Shown here in pieces: positions 1 through 8,038 of a stretch of 64,000 bases of DNA. Location of the stretch: the NCBI RefSeq assembly GCF_001577525.1, contig NZ_CP013015.1, positions 1,941,751 through 2,005,750 on the forward strand, given 5' to 3'. This DNA is from Candidatus Desulfofervidus auxilii (GTDB taxonomy: Bacteria > Desulfobacterota > Desulfofervidia > Desulfofervidales > Desulfofervidaceae). The notes below the pieces were generated by a model. That model did not search any database. It was not told where the DNA came from and saw nothing but the letters and a program-made list of their open reading frames with translations. Each line of letters starts with the position of its first letter. Positions within the stretch are counted from its first letter, which is position 1. Both the position numbers and the translations under genes were made by a program.

Positions 1-1390
1 GAACTTTATAGCCAGATAATTTCTTGCGGCAAAAGTGAATAATTTCTTGAGGGCTTATTTGTAAGCCATTTTTTGAAACCACCACTGCCTTAACTACTTC
101 TCCTCTTAATCCATCCTGCACACCTACTACGGCCACCTCAGCTACCTTTGGGTGTTCAGCAATCACAAACTCCACTTCATTGGCGTAGACATTAATACCA
201 CCTGTAATAATCACTTCCTTTTTCCGACCAGTAATATAAAGATAGCCCTCTTCATCCAGATATCCTAAATCGCCTGTATAAAGCCAGCCATCTTTTATTA
301 TCTCTTTAGTCAATTCAGGCTCTTTGTAATAACCAGGCATAACAAACCAGCCTTTTAGCAATATTTCTCCTATTTCGTTGCAAGGTAGTTCATCACCTTT
401 ATCATCTACAATCTTTATCTCTACCCAGGGAGCAGGTTTACCAAGAATTCCTTTCCTAAACCGTTTTTCAGGCGGGGCATTTTTGGGTAAAAGGACATTT
501 GGGGCCGCCGATTCGGTCAGGCCCCAGCCAGTAATTCCTGTCACATGGGGAAATCTTTCTTCAAATTCTTTCAATAACCTTGGTGAGGCAGGAGCGCCAA
601 AATAAACAATAAGTTTTAAAGAATCAAGTCTTACTTTATTTATCTCCCTTGTCTTTAGCATCGCTTCTAAAATAGTTGGAGGTACCCAGGAAGCAGTAAC
701 ACCATAAGTCTCTATATCTTTTAGAAAACGACCTGGAGTGAACCTTTCTCCCAGGACTAGGGTGCTACCTGTACAAGCAAGCATAAGAAGATAGACAAGC
801 CCCCCTGCATGGGAAAGAGGGACATAGCAAATAAGCACTTTAAAGGGTTCAATCAGGTCAAAATATTTCATAGTAGCCACAGGGGAATCCAAGTGTCGAT
901 AGGTTAAAGGAATGGCCTTAGGTCTTCCAGTAGTGCCAGAGGTGTAAATAATGATTGCCAGTTCCTTTTCTTTTATCAACTCCTCTCTTGGAACCGCGCT
1001 TTGAGAGTTATTTATCAGATTGTCTATATCTGTGATAGTTTTTTTAAAAGAAGGCAGGTCAAAGGTAAAAAGTTCTTTAGCTATAAGATAATTGACTTCT
1101 GCATGGGCCAAGATATTTTTTAATTCATGTTGTTTTATTGAAGGGTCTAAAGGCACAACTGTAACCCCAAGGCCAAGGGCAGCTAAATAGGCATAGATGT
1201 ATTGTGGGCAATTGGGGAGGTAAATAGCTAGCTTTTCTCCTTTTTTCATCCCCAATGTTTGAAATGAAGTCATAAGCCTTTGGACCTTATTTAATAGCTC
1301 AGGGAATGTCTCTTTCTGGCCTTTATAAACAAGCGCTAGTTTGTCAGGATAGTTTTTGGCTGTATAGAGTAAACTTTCATAAATATTCAT
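1..1390 (-). CDS. AMP-forming acyl-CoA synthetase, copy A (partial, runs off left edge)
   Basis: This adenylate-forming enzyme would activate a carboxylic acid as acyl-AMP and then acyl-CoA. The ATG is at 1390, with a GGAG ribosome site inside the end of the preceding gene. The frame stays open to the window edge, so the last few C-terminal residues, including the expected catalytic lysine motif, are missing. Visible family motifs are the P-loop-like YTSGTTGRPKA, the GLTES motif, and YTGDLGYLDEEGYLYI followed by GRKKEVI. It is the third of three tandem paralogs at the end of a long minus-strand operon. In its C-terminal half it is nearly identical to copy C (2871-4319) and less like the middle copy. 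The acid substrate cannot be read from sequence. Context (SCP2 domain, LolA-like proteins, RND pump) favours a lipophilic acid. Confidence 0.9.
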   Translation of the reverse strand, partial: MNIYESLLYTAKNYPDKLALVYKGQKETFPELLNKVQRLMTSFQTLGMKKGEKLAIYLPNCPQYIYAYLAALGLGVTVVPLDPSIKQHELKNILAHAEVNYLIAKELFTFDLPSFKKTITDIDNLINNSQSAVPREELIKEKELAIIIYTSGTTGRPKAIPLTYRHLDSPVATMKYFDLIEPFKVLICYVPLSHAGGLVYLLMLACTGSTLVLGERFTPGRFLKDIETYGVTASWVPPTILEAMLKTREINKVRLDSLKLIVYFGAPASPRLLKEFEERFPHVTGITGWGLTESAAPNVLLPKNAPPEKRFRKGILGKPAPWVEIKIVDDKGDELPCNEIGEILLKGWFVMPGYYKEPELTKEIIKDGWLYTGDLGYLDEEGYLYITGRKKEVIITGGINVYANEVEFVIAEHPKVAEVAVVGVQDGLRGEVVKAVVVSKNGLQISPQEIIHFCRKKLSGYKV

Positions 1391-1391
1391 T

Positions 1392-2849
1392 TTAAATTAA
1401 CTCCGATTTTTTTATTTTACCACTACTTGTTTTGGGAAGTTTTGGTCTAAACTCTATCACCCTGGGCAATTTATAACTGGCCAATTTCTGGCGGCAATAA
1501 GAAAGTATCTCTTGAGGACTACATGGTTCTTTTAAGGTAATTATGGCCTTAATCAATTCTCCCCTTAGTTTATCTGGTGTGCTTATTACTGCTACTTCTT
1601 TTACTTTTGGATGTTCAGAGATAACAAACTCTACTTCATTAGCATATACAGTGAGTCCTCCAGTGATAATTACCTCTTTTTTTCTGCCGGCAATATAAAG
1701 ATAACCTTCTTCGTCTAGATAGCCCAAATCTCCTGTACAAAGCCAGCCATCTTTAATCACTTCTTTTGTTAATTGAGGTTCATTATAATAGCCCTTCATC
1801 ACAAAAGGGCCTTTAAGTAATACTTCTCCTATTTCACCAGGAGGAAGCTCATTGCCTCTGTCATCCACAATCTTTACCTTTACCCAAGGGGCAGGTTTTC
1901 CCAAAATGCCCTTTTTAACTCTTATCTCCATAGGTGCATCCAAGGGTAAGATTATATTTGGGGCAGTGGATTCTGTCAGACCGTAACCGGTGATCACATT
2001 TATGTGAGGGAATTTTTTCATAAATGCTTGAAAAACCCTAGGATGACAGGGAGCTCCAAATGGGCAGACATATTTTAGCGATTTGAGAGATATTATTTCC
2101 TTTTCCGTGACTTTTAATAATGCTTCTAGAATAGCTGGAGGAGCAAAGATGAGTTCAACTTGGTATTTTTCTATATATTTTAAACATCTCCCAGGAATAA
2201 ATCTTTCTATAATAACTATGGTGCTACCCATAGTGGCTTGAAATAAAGTATGAAGTGAACCTGCTTCGTGAGAGAAGGGAATGGCACAAAGTATGGTTTT
2301 AAAATCTTTTAGGCCAAAATAGCCTAAAGTCTTTACAGGGAATTCAAGATTTTTGTAAGTTAGCATTACTCCCTTTTGCTGTCCCGTGGTGCCAGATGTA
2401 TAAATAATAAGGGCTACATCCTCTTCATTGCCCATACCACGCAACTCTGTTTTGTCATCTATGGTCAATTTTTCTAAATTGCTCATAATGTGTTTGATAC
2501 TTGGGGTTTCTTTTTTTATCTTAGCGGTTTCATTGTCCGTTATAAGGATAGAGGCCTTTGCGTGATTTATTATTTTAATTGCCTCATCCTTTGTGGCCAT
2601 GATATCTATGGGAATAACCGTGGCCCCCAAACCAAAGGCAGCTAAATAGGCCATTATATATTCAGGACAGTTGGGTAGCCAGATGGCCAGTTTTTCCTCA
2701 GGTTGTAAACCAAACTGCTCCAAGGCATGTCCTATCTGGTTTACTTTTTCTAAGGCCTGAGCAAAGGTGATGACTTCTTCTTTAAAAATAAAAGCAGGTT
2801 TAGCTGCCTTTTCTTTGGCTATTTGAGAAAATTGTTTATAAACATCCAT
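1392..2849 (-). CDS. AMP-forming acyl-CoA synthetase, copy B
   Basis: A 485-residue member of the ANL superfamily (acyl-CoA synthetase type), full length for a short ligase. The ATP-binding motif YTSGTTG lies near residues 150-156, GYGLTES near 290, the TGDLGYLDEEGYLYI hinge region in the last quarter, and the conserved lysine in KTSSGKIKK close to the C-terminus. No signal peptide or membrane segment is visible, so it is cytoplasmic. The start is ATG with a GGAAG ribosome site. It lies one base from copy A and about 20 bases from copy C, so all three are co-transcribed. It is the most diverged of the three, for instance in the substrate-pocket region around residues 190-300, which suggests a different acyl preference. 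A coupled aldehyde dehydrogenase upstream could supply its acid substrate (inference). Confidence 0.93.
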   Translation of the reverse strand: MDVYKQFSQIAKEKAAKPAFIFKEEVITFAQALEKVNQIGHALEQFGLQPEEKLAIWLPNCPEYIMAYLAAFGLGATVIPIDIMATKDEAIKIINHAKASILITDNETAKIKKETPSIKHIMSNLEKLTIDDKTELRGMGNEEDVALIIYTSGTTGQQKGVMLTYKNLEFPVKTLGYFGLKDFKTILCAIPFSHEAGSLHTLFQATMGSTIVIIERFIPGRCLKYIEKYQVELIFAPPAILEALLKVTEKEIISLKSLKYVCPFGAPCHPRVFQAFMKKFPHINVITGYGLTESTAPNIILPLDAPMEIRVKKGILGKPAPWVKVKIVDDRGNELPPGEIGEVLLKGPFVMKGYYNEPQLTKEVIKDGWLCTGDLGYLDEEGYLYIAGRKKEVIITGGLTVYANEVEFVISEHPKVKEVAVISTPDKLRGELIKAIITLKEPCSPQEILSYCRQKLASYKLPRVIEFRPKLPKTSSGKIKKSELI

Positions 2850-2870
2850 TTTATGACTTCCTAAAAAAAT

Positions 2871-4319
2871 TTAAACCAATTCTGTCTTTTTTATTTTACC
2901 TACTGGGGTTTTTGGTAGTTCACTCCTAAATTCAACCACTCGCGGGACTTTATAGCCAGGTAATTTCTTGCGACAAAAATTTATAATTTCTTGAGGGGTT
3001 GTCTGTAAACCATCCCTTGAGACCACCACTGCCTTAACTACTTCTCCCCTTAAAATATCAGGTATTCCTACTACAGCTACTTCCTTTATATTTGGATGTT
3101 CAGAAAGCACAAACTCTACTTCTGTTGCATAGACATTTAGCCCGCCCACAATAATTACCTCCTTTTTACGACCGGCAATATAAAGATAGCCTTCTTCATC
3201 TAAATAACCCAAATCTCCTGTATAAAGCCAGCCATCTTTTATTATCTCTTTAGTCAATTCGGGCTCTTTATAATAGCCAGGCATAACAAACCAGCCTTTT
3301 AGCAATATTTCACCTATTTTATTGCACGGGAGTTTATCACCTTTATCATCTACAATCTTTACCTTTACCCAGGGAGCTGGTTTACCTACGATACCTTTTT
3401 TATATCTTTTTTCTTTGGGCATATCTCTGGGAAATAACACATTTGGGGCAGCAGATTCTGTTAATCCATAACCAGTAACTCCATATATATGAGGGAATCT
3501 CCTTTCAATCTCTTTAAATAATCGGGGATGGGCAGGGGCACCAAAATAGACAATAGCCTTTAAAGTCTTTAATGATACCTCATTTATTTCCTTGGTATTT
3601 AAAGAAGCCTCTAAAATAGAAGGTGGCAACCATACAGCGGTAATTTTATATTTTTCTAATTCTTTCAAAAATACCCCAGGGATAAACCTTTTTCCCAATA
3701 CCAAGGTGCTTCCAAAATAAACGGTCATTAAAAGATAGACTAGACCCCCTAGATGTGAAAAAGGCACATAACAAATATTTCTTTCTAACCATTCATCATA
3801 ACCATAATAACCCAGGGTGGCTACAGGAGAATCCAGGTGTTTATAAGTAAAAGGCACAGCCTTGGGGCTACCGGTGGTGCCTGAGGTGTAAATAAGGACA
3901 GCCAATGCCTTTTCATCAAGTATTTGTCCATCTACAGCATTAGCTGAATTAATTAAATTGTCTATATCTTTTATCACTTTAACTTCTGAAACTTCTATAT
4001 CTTTTTCCGATATAAGGTAATTTACTTCGGCATGCCTTAAGATATTTTTTACTTCTTCTTTTTTAAATGAGGCGTCCAAAGGCACTACGGTTATACCTAA
4101 AGACAATGCTGCTAAATAGGCATAAATGTATTCAGGACAATTGGGCAAACAAATGGCCAGTTTTTCTCCCCTTTTCATCCCCAATGCCTGAAATGCCCCT
4201 ATTAATTTTCTTACTTTGATAAATAGCTGTGCAAATGAATCTATGTGTTCACCAAAAATAAGGGCATCTTTTTGGGGGTATTTTTTTACTGTATTTTGGA
4301 GAACATTATAAAAATCCAT
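2871..4319 (-). CDS. AMP-forming acyl-CoA synthetase, copy C
   Basis: A 482-residue ANL-superfamily ligase with all expected motifs: YTSGTTGSPKA, GYGLTESAAPN, YTGDLGYLDEEGYLYIAGRKKEVI and the C-terminal KTPVGKIKK lysine motif. The start is ATG at 4319 with an AGGAG ribosome site. The gene begins only 10 bases after the DUF1302-like outer-membrane gene, so it is the first of the three ligases in transcription order. It shares long near-identical stretches with copy A, which points to recent duplication or gene conversion. It probably converts a free acid to its CoA thioester at the expense of ATP. The specific substrate is unknown, and a fatty or aryl-alkyl acid is as likely as acetate. Confidence 0.93.
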   Translation of the reverse strand: MDFYNVLQNTVKKYPQKDALIFGEHIDSFAQLFIKVRKLIGAFQALGMKRGEKLAICLPNCPEYIYAYLAALSLGITVVPLDASFKKEEVKNILRHAEVNYLISEKDIEVSEVKVIKDIDNLINSANAVDGQILDEKALAVLIYTSGTTGSPKAVPFTYKHLDSPVATLGYYGYDEWLERNICYVPFSHLGGLVYLLMTVYFGSTLVLGKRFIPGVFLKELEKYKITAVWLPPSILEASLNTKEINEVSLKTLKAIVYFGAPAHPRLFKEIERRFPHIYGVTGYGLTESAAPNVLFPRDMPKEKRYKKGIVGKPAPWVKVKIVDDKGDKLPCNKIGEILLKGWFVMPGYYKEPELTKEIIKDGWLYTGDLGYLDEEGYLYIAGRKKEVIIVGGLNVYATEVEFVLSEHPNIKEVAVVGIPDILRGEVVKAVVVSRDGLQTTPQEIINFCRKKLPGYKVPRVVEFRSELPKTPVGKIKKTELV

Positions 4320-4329
4320 GTTTCAACTC

Positions 4330-5832
4330 CTAGAAACTATATTTTACTTCAAAATATAGCTCCTTACTGTCATTGAATTGACCATGAAGTCCGCTTTCCT
4401 TTCCTTCCAGGATGTGGGCACCTACAGTAGTAGTCCAGTGGTCTCCCCACTCAAAATAGAAGGAAGGACTTATCCTCCAATCATTATCATCACCATAAAC
4501 TATTAAAATATTGGGTTTAAGCCTTTCATGAAAGAAATCAGTTGAAACTCTTAAAGTCAGTAAAGTTTCTACCTTATCCATAGCTCCCCCTGAAGGCCAG
4601 ACAAATGGTTGTCCATCTATATCTTTTTTAGAATTAATTAATTGGATGAATTGAAAACTGGCCAGCCAATTGGTAACAATGTATTTATCCAAACCAATCA
4701 CATAATTATAGCAATCTGTCTTTGCCCATTTAAATTTGCCATCTTTGGTGCGATAAGCCCTATAATCGTTTCTTACATAAGCAAATTCACCCCTCAAAGT
4801 CAGGCCTTTTAAAAATCCACTTACAAATGTCTTTGAGAATGTGCCTCCCCAGACATTTATACGGTGATATTTTTTGGTAAAGTAAAAGGTGCTCCCCGGA
4901 GGGGCAATCCCTTGAGAGTGAAGAAAGTTTTGTAGTTCCGTAGGGCTCATATGCATACGCATCGCTAGTTCCTGAAATTTTTGGGGGTCCATAGTGCTGG
5001 TATCTACAGTGGTGACCCTTTCAGGTGATTCTGTCTCCCAGGAATAAATATAATTTAAGGTATATTCAAAACTACCCAAGACATCCCGCCATCTTACCCC
5101 AAATTTTGAATTTCCCCATTTTTCTCCAGGTCTTCCTTCATGGGAAATTATCCGGTAATCAAAAGGAACTCCGGCCATGCCTGTGCGGCTAAAATTCAAT
5201 AAAGCATCCATCATCTTGGCTCCTTCTTTACTGGTGCCAATAGCAAACGGTGCCCCTACGGCTGGCCAATAGTCAGGTTCAAAATCAGGGATTAATAAAA
5301 ATTGAAGACTTCCATTTACTGTAGGTTGAAACTCTATCTTTAATGTCCAAAGGGGAATTTTTATTTCATTCCAGGGTTTAAGGGTAAATTCTCGCCAGTC
5401 CAATGGGTTTACATATTTATCCAAGACCCTTATACCATCTGCTGTCCCCCAGGTTATTAATTGCTTTCCTGCCCTAATATCTAAATACTCCGAAAAAAAG
5501 TCCACATAAACTTCCCTTACCCAGGATATACCCTGCCAGGTCTCTCGGTTGGTATACATGGCCTGGTGGGCAGGTGCGTATGCGTCTTCCTGATTGTAGG
5601 CAAAATCCCACCATTTATAAATATGGCCATAAAATGAAAGCCACGGTCTTGGTTTATATTGCCCTCTTAAGTCAACGATATTCATAATTTTAATCCACTT
5701 ATGAAAGTCAGGATAAACCCCAGTCTCACTCTTAATATAACCCTCTACGGTGACAGGACCTTTTTGGTAAATAGTTGCCTGACCTAAACCTGGTAAAAAA
5801 ACCACCAACAAAACAATTAGCCATTTTCTCAT
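4330..5832 (-). CDS. DUF1302-like outer-membrane beta-barrel protein
   Basis: A 500-residue exported protein. A signal peptide (RKWLIVLLVVFLPGLGQA) is followed by a sequence rich in alternating aromatic and polar strands. It ends in a C-terminal aromatic residue (VKYSF), as outer-membrane barrels do. The segment RAGKQLITWGTADGIRVLDK followed by NPLDWREF resembles the hallmark of the DUF1302 family. That family often sits beside LolA-fold (DUF1329-like) proteins and MMPL/RND transporters, exactly as here. ATG at 5832 follows a GAGGAGGG ribosome site. It is probably the outer-membrane part of an envelope transport route for a lipophilic compound, acting with the two LolA-like proteins and the RND protein upstream. 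Direction of transport (import or export) is not decidable. Confidence 0.8.
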   Translation of the reverse strand: MRKWLIVLLVVFLPGLGQATIYQKGPVTVEGYIKSETGVYPDFHKWIKIMNIVDLRGQYKPRPWLSFYGHIYKWWDFAYNQEDAYAPAHQAMYTNRETWQGISWVREVYVDFFSEYLDIRAGKQLITWGTADGIRVLDKYVNPLDWREFTLKPWNEIKIPLWTLKIEFQPTVNGSLQFLLIPDFEPDYWPAVGAPFAIGTSKEGAKMMDALLNFSRTGMAGVPFDYRIISHEGRPGEKWGNSKFGVRWRDVLGSFEYTLNYIYSWETESPERVTTVDTSTMDPQKFQELAMRMHMSPTELQNFLHSQGIAPPGSTFYFTKKYHRINVWGGTFSKTFVSGFLKGLTLRGEFAYVRNDYRAYRTKDGKFKWAKTDCYNYVIGLDKYIVTNWLASFQFIQLINSKKDIDGQPFVWPSGGAMDKVETLLTLRVSTDFFHERLKPNILIVYGDDNDWRISPSFYFEWGDHWTTTVGAHILEGKESGLHGQFNDSKELYFEVKYSF

Positions 5833-5861
5833 GATTTCCCTCCTCTTTAAATTTAAATATA

Positions 5862-5887
5862 AGGTAAAGGTAAAGGTTAAGGTAAAG
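5862..5887. repeat. GGTAAAG short tandem repeat, left flank of inserted four-helix gene
   Basis: Several imperfect copies of GGTAAAG/GGTTAAG stand in tandem just downstream (minus-strand sense) of the four-helix-bundle gene. The opposite side carries the inverted unit (CTACCTTTACCT, 6262-6273), so the small gene is bracketed by inverted copies of the same motif. Confidence 0.6.
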
Positions 5888-5892
5888 AAAAA

Positions 5893-6258
5893 TCATTTTT
5901 CTAGATTTTTTAAAGCTAAAATTACCTTATTTATGTCATTGTATAGCTGATTTAAACTGTTATCTAACTCCTCTGCTCTTATTCCATCCACATAACCTAC
6001 TCTTTTTCCATATTCTAAATGGCTTTGTGTCTCAGTTAATGAGCCTCTTGCTATGTAATAGAAATTTATCTTGTCTAAAGTATGACTTCTTCCAAATGCC
6101 TCTGCAATATTGGCAGAAATGCTAAGTGCTGCACTCCTTATCTGAGATGTAAATCCGTAATCCTCTTTTTTTGGTAGTTTTTCCGTTGATTTATGGATAG
6201 TTTCTGCAATTTCCATCGCTTTCTTCCAGATAGGCATTTCCTTAAAACTCTTATACAA
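5893..6258 (-). CDS. four-helix-bundle protein (23S rRNA intervening-sequence protein family)
   Basis: A 121-residue protein of the IVP/S23 four-helix-bundle family. It starts with the characteristic FKEMPIWKKAMEIAETI and continues with the QIRSAALSISANIAEAFGR core and the RGSLTETQSHLEYG helix. First described within 23S rRNA intervening sequences, these small proteins also occur free in genomes. Their function is not settled (a structural or RNA-related role is suspected). The start is a TTG at 6258 with a weak GGTAGAG ribosome site. It interrupts an otherwise tight operon between the LolA-like and DUF1302-like genes and is bracketed by inverted GGTAAAG repeats, so it looks like an inserted cassette rather than a pathway member. 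Confidence 0.88.
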   Translation of the reverse strand: MYKSFKEMPIWKKAMEIAETIHKSTEKLPKKEDYGFTSQIRSAALSISANIAEAFGRSHTLDKINFYYIARGSLTETQSHLEYGKRVGYVDGIRAEELDNSLNQLYNDINKVILALKNLEK

Positions 6259-6282
6259 TTCTCTACCTTTACCTGTGTTTTT

Positions 6283-7149
6283 TTACCATTCCTGTCTTTC
6301 TAAAATACGCGGTGAAAAATGTCTTTCCTTTAAACCTGAATTGTAACACCCAGGTTCAATAAGGAGTGTATCAGAATGTCCGGTGCGAAAGTTATAGACC
6401 TCCCATATCCTGGCCCACCAGCAACCTTCTTTAGGAGTATCAAAATAGTGAAAGATTTCTTTAAATTTCCTGCCTTTCTTGTCATAATACTCTTCATAAA
6501 TATCAATCCCTGTATTTTTATCTATCCAGACAATGCGATGGGTGTAATACCACGGGTTTTTTTTGGGCACGGCCTTGATTTTGTAGCAGGGGGTATTGGC
6601 ATAATAAATTTTTTTGTTGTAATGGGCCTTATAGCCTTTGAATATTTCTTCTCCTAACAATTCATATGTCTCATAACCATATCTTCTGGTAGTGACTTCT
6701 TCTACCGTGAATTCTGTGCCCATAAAAGAATCGTCTCCTTCGGCTTGCGAGACCTTTCTTATCTTTTTCATAGAAGGGAGCCAGATCCAGATATCATTCT
6801 GTTTGTTTATATCCATATAGGCCCAATTTAAGACCGCCAGCCCTTTGCTGTATTCAGGATAAGTAATGGCAATGAGGTCCTTATAGTCAAATCCATTTTT
6901 ACCATGCATAATAATTCTTTTTCTGACCGCCTTCTTTTCCCTTTTATAGCCGGATTTATCTATCATGATTAAATTTACCCCATTATAGACCGCATCATTC
7001 ACAAAACGGGTGAATTTGATATCAAACCAGTGTTGCATGATTTGCTCTGCAGTGGGATGAGGCGGTAAATCAGGTGGGCGACAGGTCATAGCCAGGCCCA
7101 GGCTTCCTAAAAACAAAAAAAACATTAGAAAAAAAAGCATTTTTTTCAT
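6283..7149 (-). CDS. LolA-fold outer-membrane lipoprotein-sorting-like protein, second copy
   Basis: A 288-residue secreted protein. The signal peptide is MKKMLFFLMFFLFLGSLGLA, and the mature chain resembles the outer membrane lipoprotein-sorting (LolA-like) family. The typical segment WLPSMKKIRKVSQAEGDDSF followed by MGTEFTVEEV is present near the middle. The start was set at the ATG at 7149 because it directly precedes the signal peptide and has an AAGGAGGAA ribosome site. Upstream candidates lie inside the neighbouring gene. It is a close paralog of the gene at 7161-8024, 11 bases away. In RND/MMPL-linked loci such periplasmic proteins are thought to carry hydrophobic cargo between membranes. 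The cargo here is unknown. Confidence 0.85.
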   Translation of the reverse strand: MKKMLFFLMFFLFLGSLGLAMTCRPPDLPPHPTAEQIMQHWFDIKFTRFVNDAVYNGVNLIMIDKSGYKREKKAVRKRIIMHGKNGFDYKDLIAITYPEYSKGLAVLNWAYMDINKQNDIWIWLPSMKKIRKVSQAEGDDSFMGTEFTVEEVTTRRYGYETYELLGEEIFKGYKAHYNKKIYYANTPCYKIKAVPKKNPWYYTHRIVWIDKNTGIDIYEEYYDKKGRKFKEIFHYFDTPKEGCWWARIWEVYNFRTGHSDTLLIEPGCYNSGLKERHFSPRILERQEW

Positions 7150-7160
7150 AAAATTCCTCC

Positions 7161-8024
7161 TTACCATTCCATTCTTTCTAAAATCCTGGGGCTAAATGCC
7201 CGCTCTTTTAAGCCCGTGTTAAATTTATAGGTTTGAATATCTATGCAATCAGCATGGCCAGTGCGGAAATTATAGACTTCCCATATCTTTGAAACCCAGC
7301 AATTTTTTTCTGGAGTGAGATAGTAGCGAAAAATGACCTTAAATTTTCTTCCTGCCTTGTCATAATATTCGTCAAAGATAGCAATACCTGTCTTTTTATC
7401 TATCCAGATTATGCGATAGCTATAATACCAGTTTTTCTTTTGAGGGATGCCTTTTATTTTATAGCAGGGTGTATCCTTAAAATAGCTCTTACCGTCTAAT
7501 CGGCTGGTATAGCCAGGGAAATTCCCCTCTCCTAAAAATTCATAGGTTTCATATCCATAACGACGGGTAGTAATGTCTTCTACAGTAAATTCACTGCCTA
7601 AAAATGAATCATCTTCTTCTGCCTGGGAAACCTTTCTTACCTTCTTTAAAGAAGGTAACCAAAGCCAGAGGTCATTCTGTTTTTTTACATCTAAATAGGC
7701 CCAGGTGAGCACAGCCAATCCTTTGGTATATTCAGGATAGGTCATGACTACTAAATCTTTGTAATCTGTTCCTTTCTTGCCATGCATAATCAAACGGCGC
7801 CGAATCCACTTTTTTGTGCGTTTAAATCCTGATTTATCAATCATGACTAACTGTCCTGTGTAATAGACATCATCCGCATAACGAGTAAACTTAATCTCAA
7901 ACCACCGCTGCATAATTTGCTCTACTGTGGGATGAGGTGGCAAAGTTTTAGGCCGACAACTGGCTGCAAACCCTGTTGAAGGCAATAGAAATAAAATTCC
8001 CAGAAATAGCCATAACTTTTTCAT
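7161..8024 (-). CDS. LolA-fold outer-membrane lipoprotein-sorting-like protein, first copy
   Basis: A 287-residue periplasmic protein with a signal peptide (MKKLWLFLGILFLLPSTGFA) and the same LolA-like core as its neighbour: WLPSLKKVRKVSQAEEDDSF then LGSEFTVEDI. The ATG at 8024 is preceded by AAGGAGG. A start further upstream would run into the aldehyde dehydrogenase gene. The two paralogs align over the whole length, including HPT.EQIMQ.WF.IKFTR near the N-terminus, so they arose by tandem duplication and may form a heteromer or serve two steps. It is part of the envelope transport set with the RND transporter and the DUF1302-like barrel. Confidence 0.85.
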   Translation of the reverse strand: MKKLWLFLGILFLLPSTGFAASCRPKTLPPHPTVEQIMQRWFEIKFTRYADDVYYTGQLVMIDKSGFKRTKKWIRRRLIMHGKKGTDYKDLVVMTYPEYTKGLAVLTWAYLDVKKQNDLWLWLPSLKKVRKVSQAEEDDSFLGSEFTVEDITTRRYGYETYEFLGEGNFPGYTSRLDGKSYFKDTPCYKIKGIPQKKNWYYSYRIIWIDKKTGIAIFDEYYDKAGRKFKVIFRYYLTPEKNCWVSKIWEVYNFRTGHADCIDIQTYKFNTGLKERAFSPRILERMEW

Positions 8025-8038
8025 AACCAACCTCCTTT

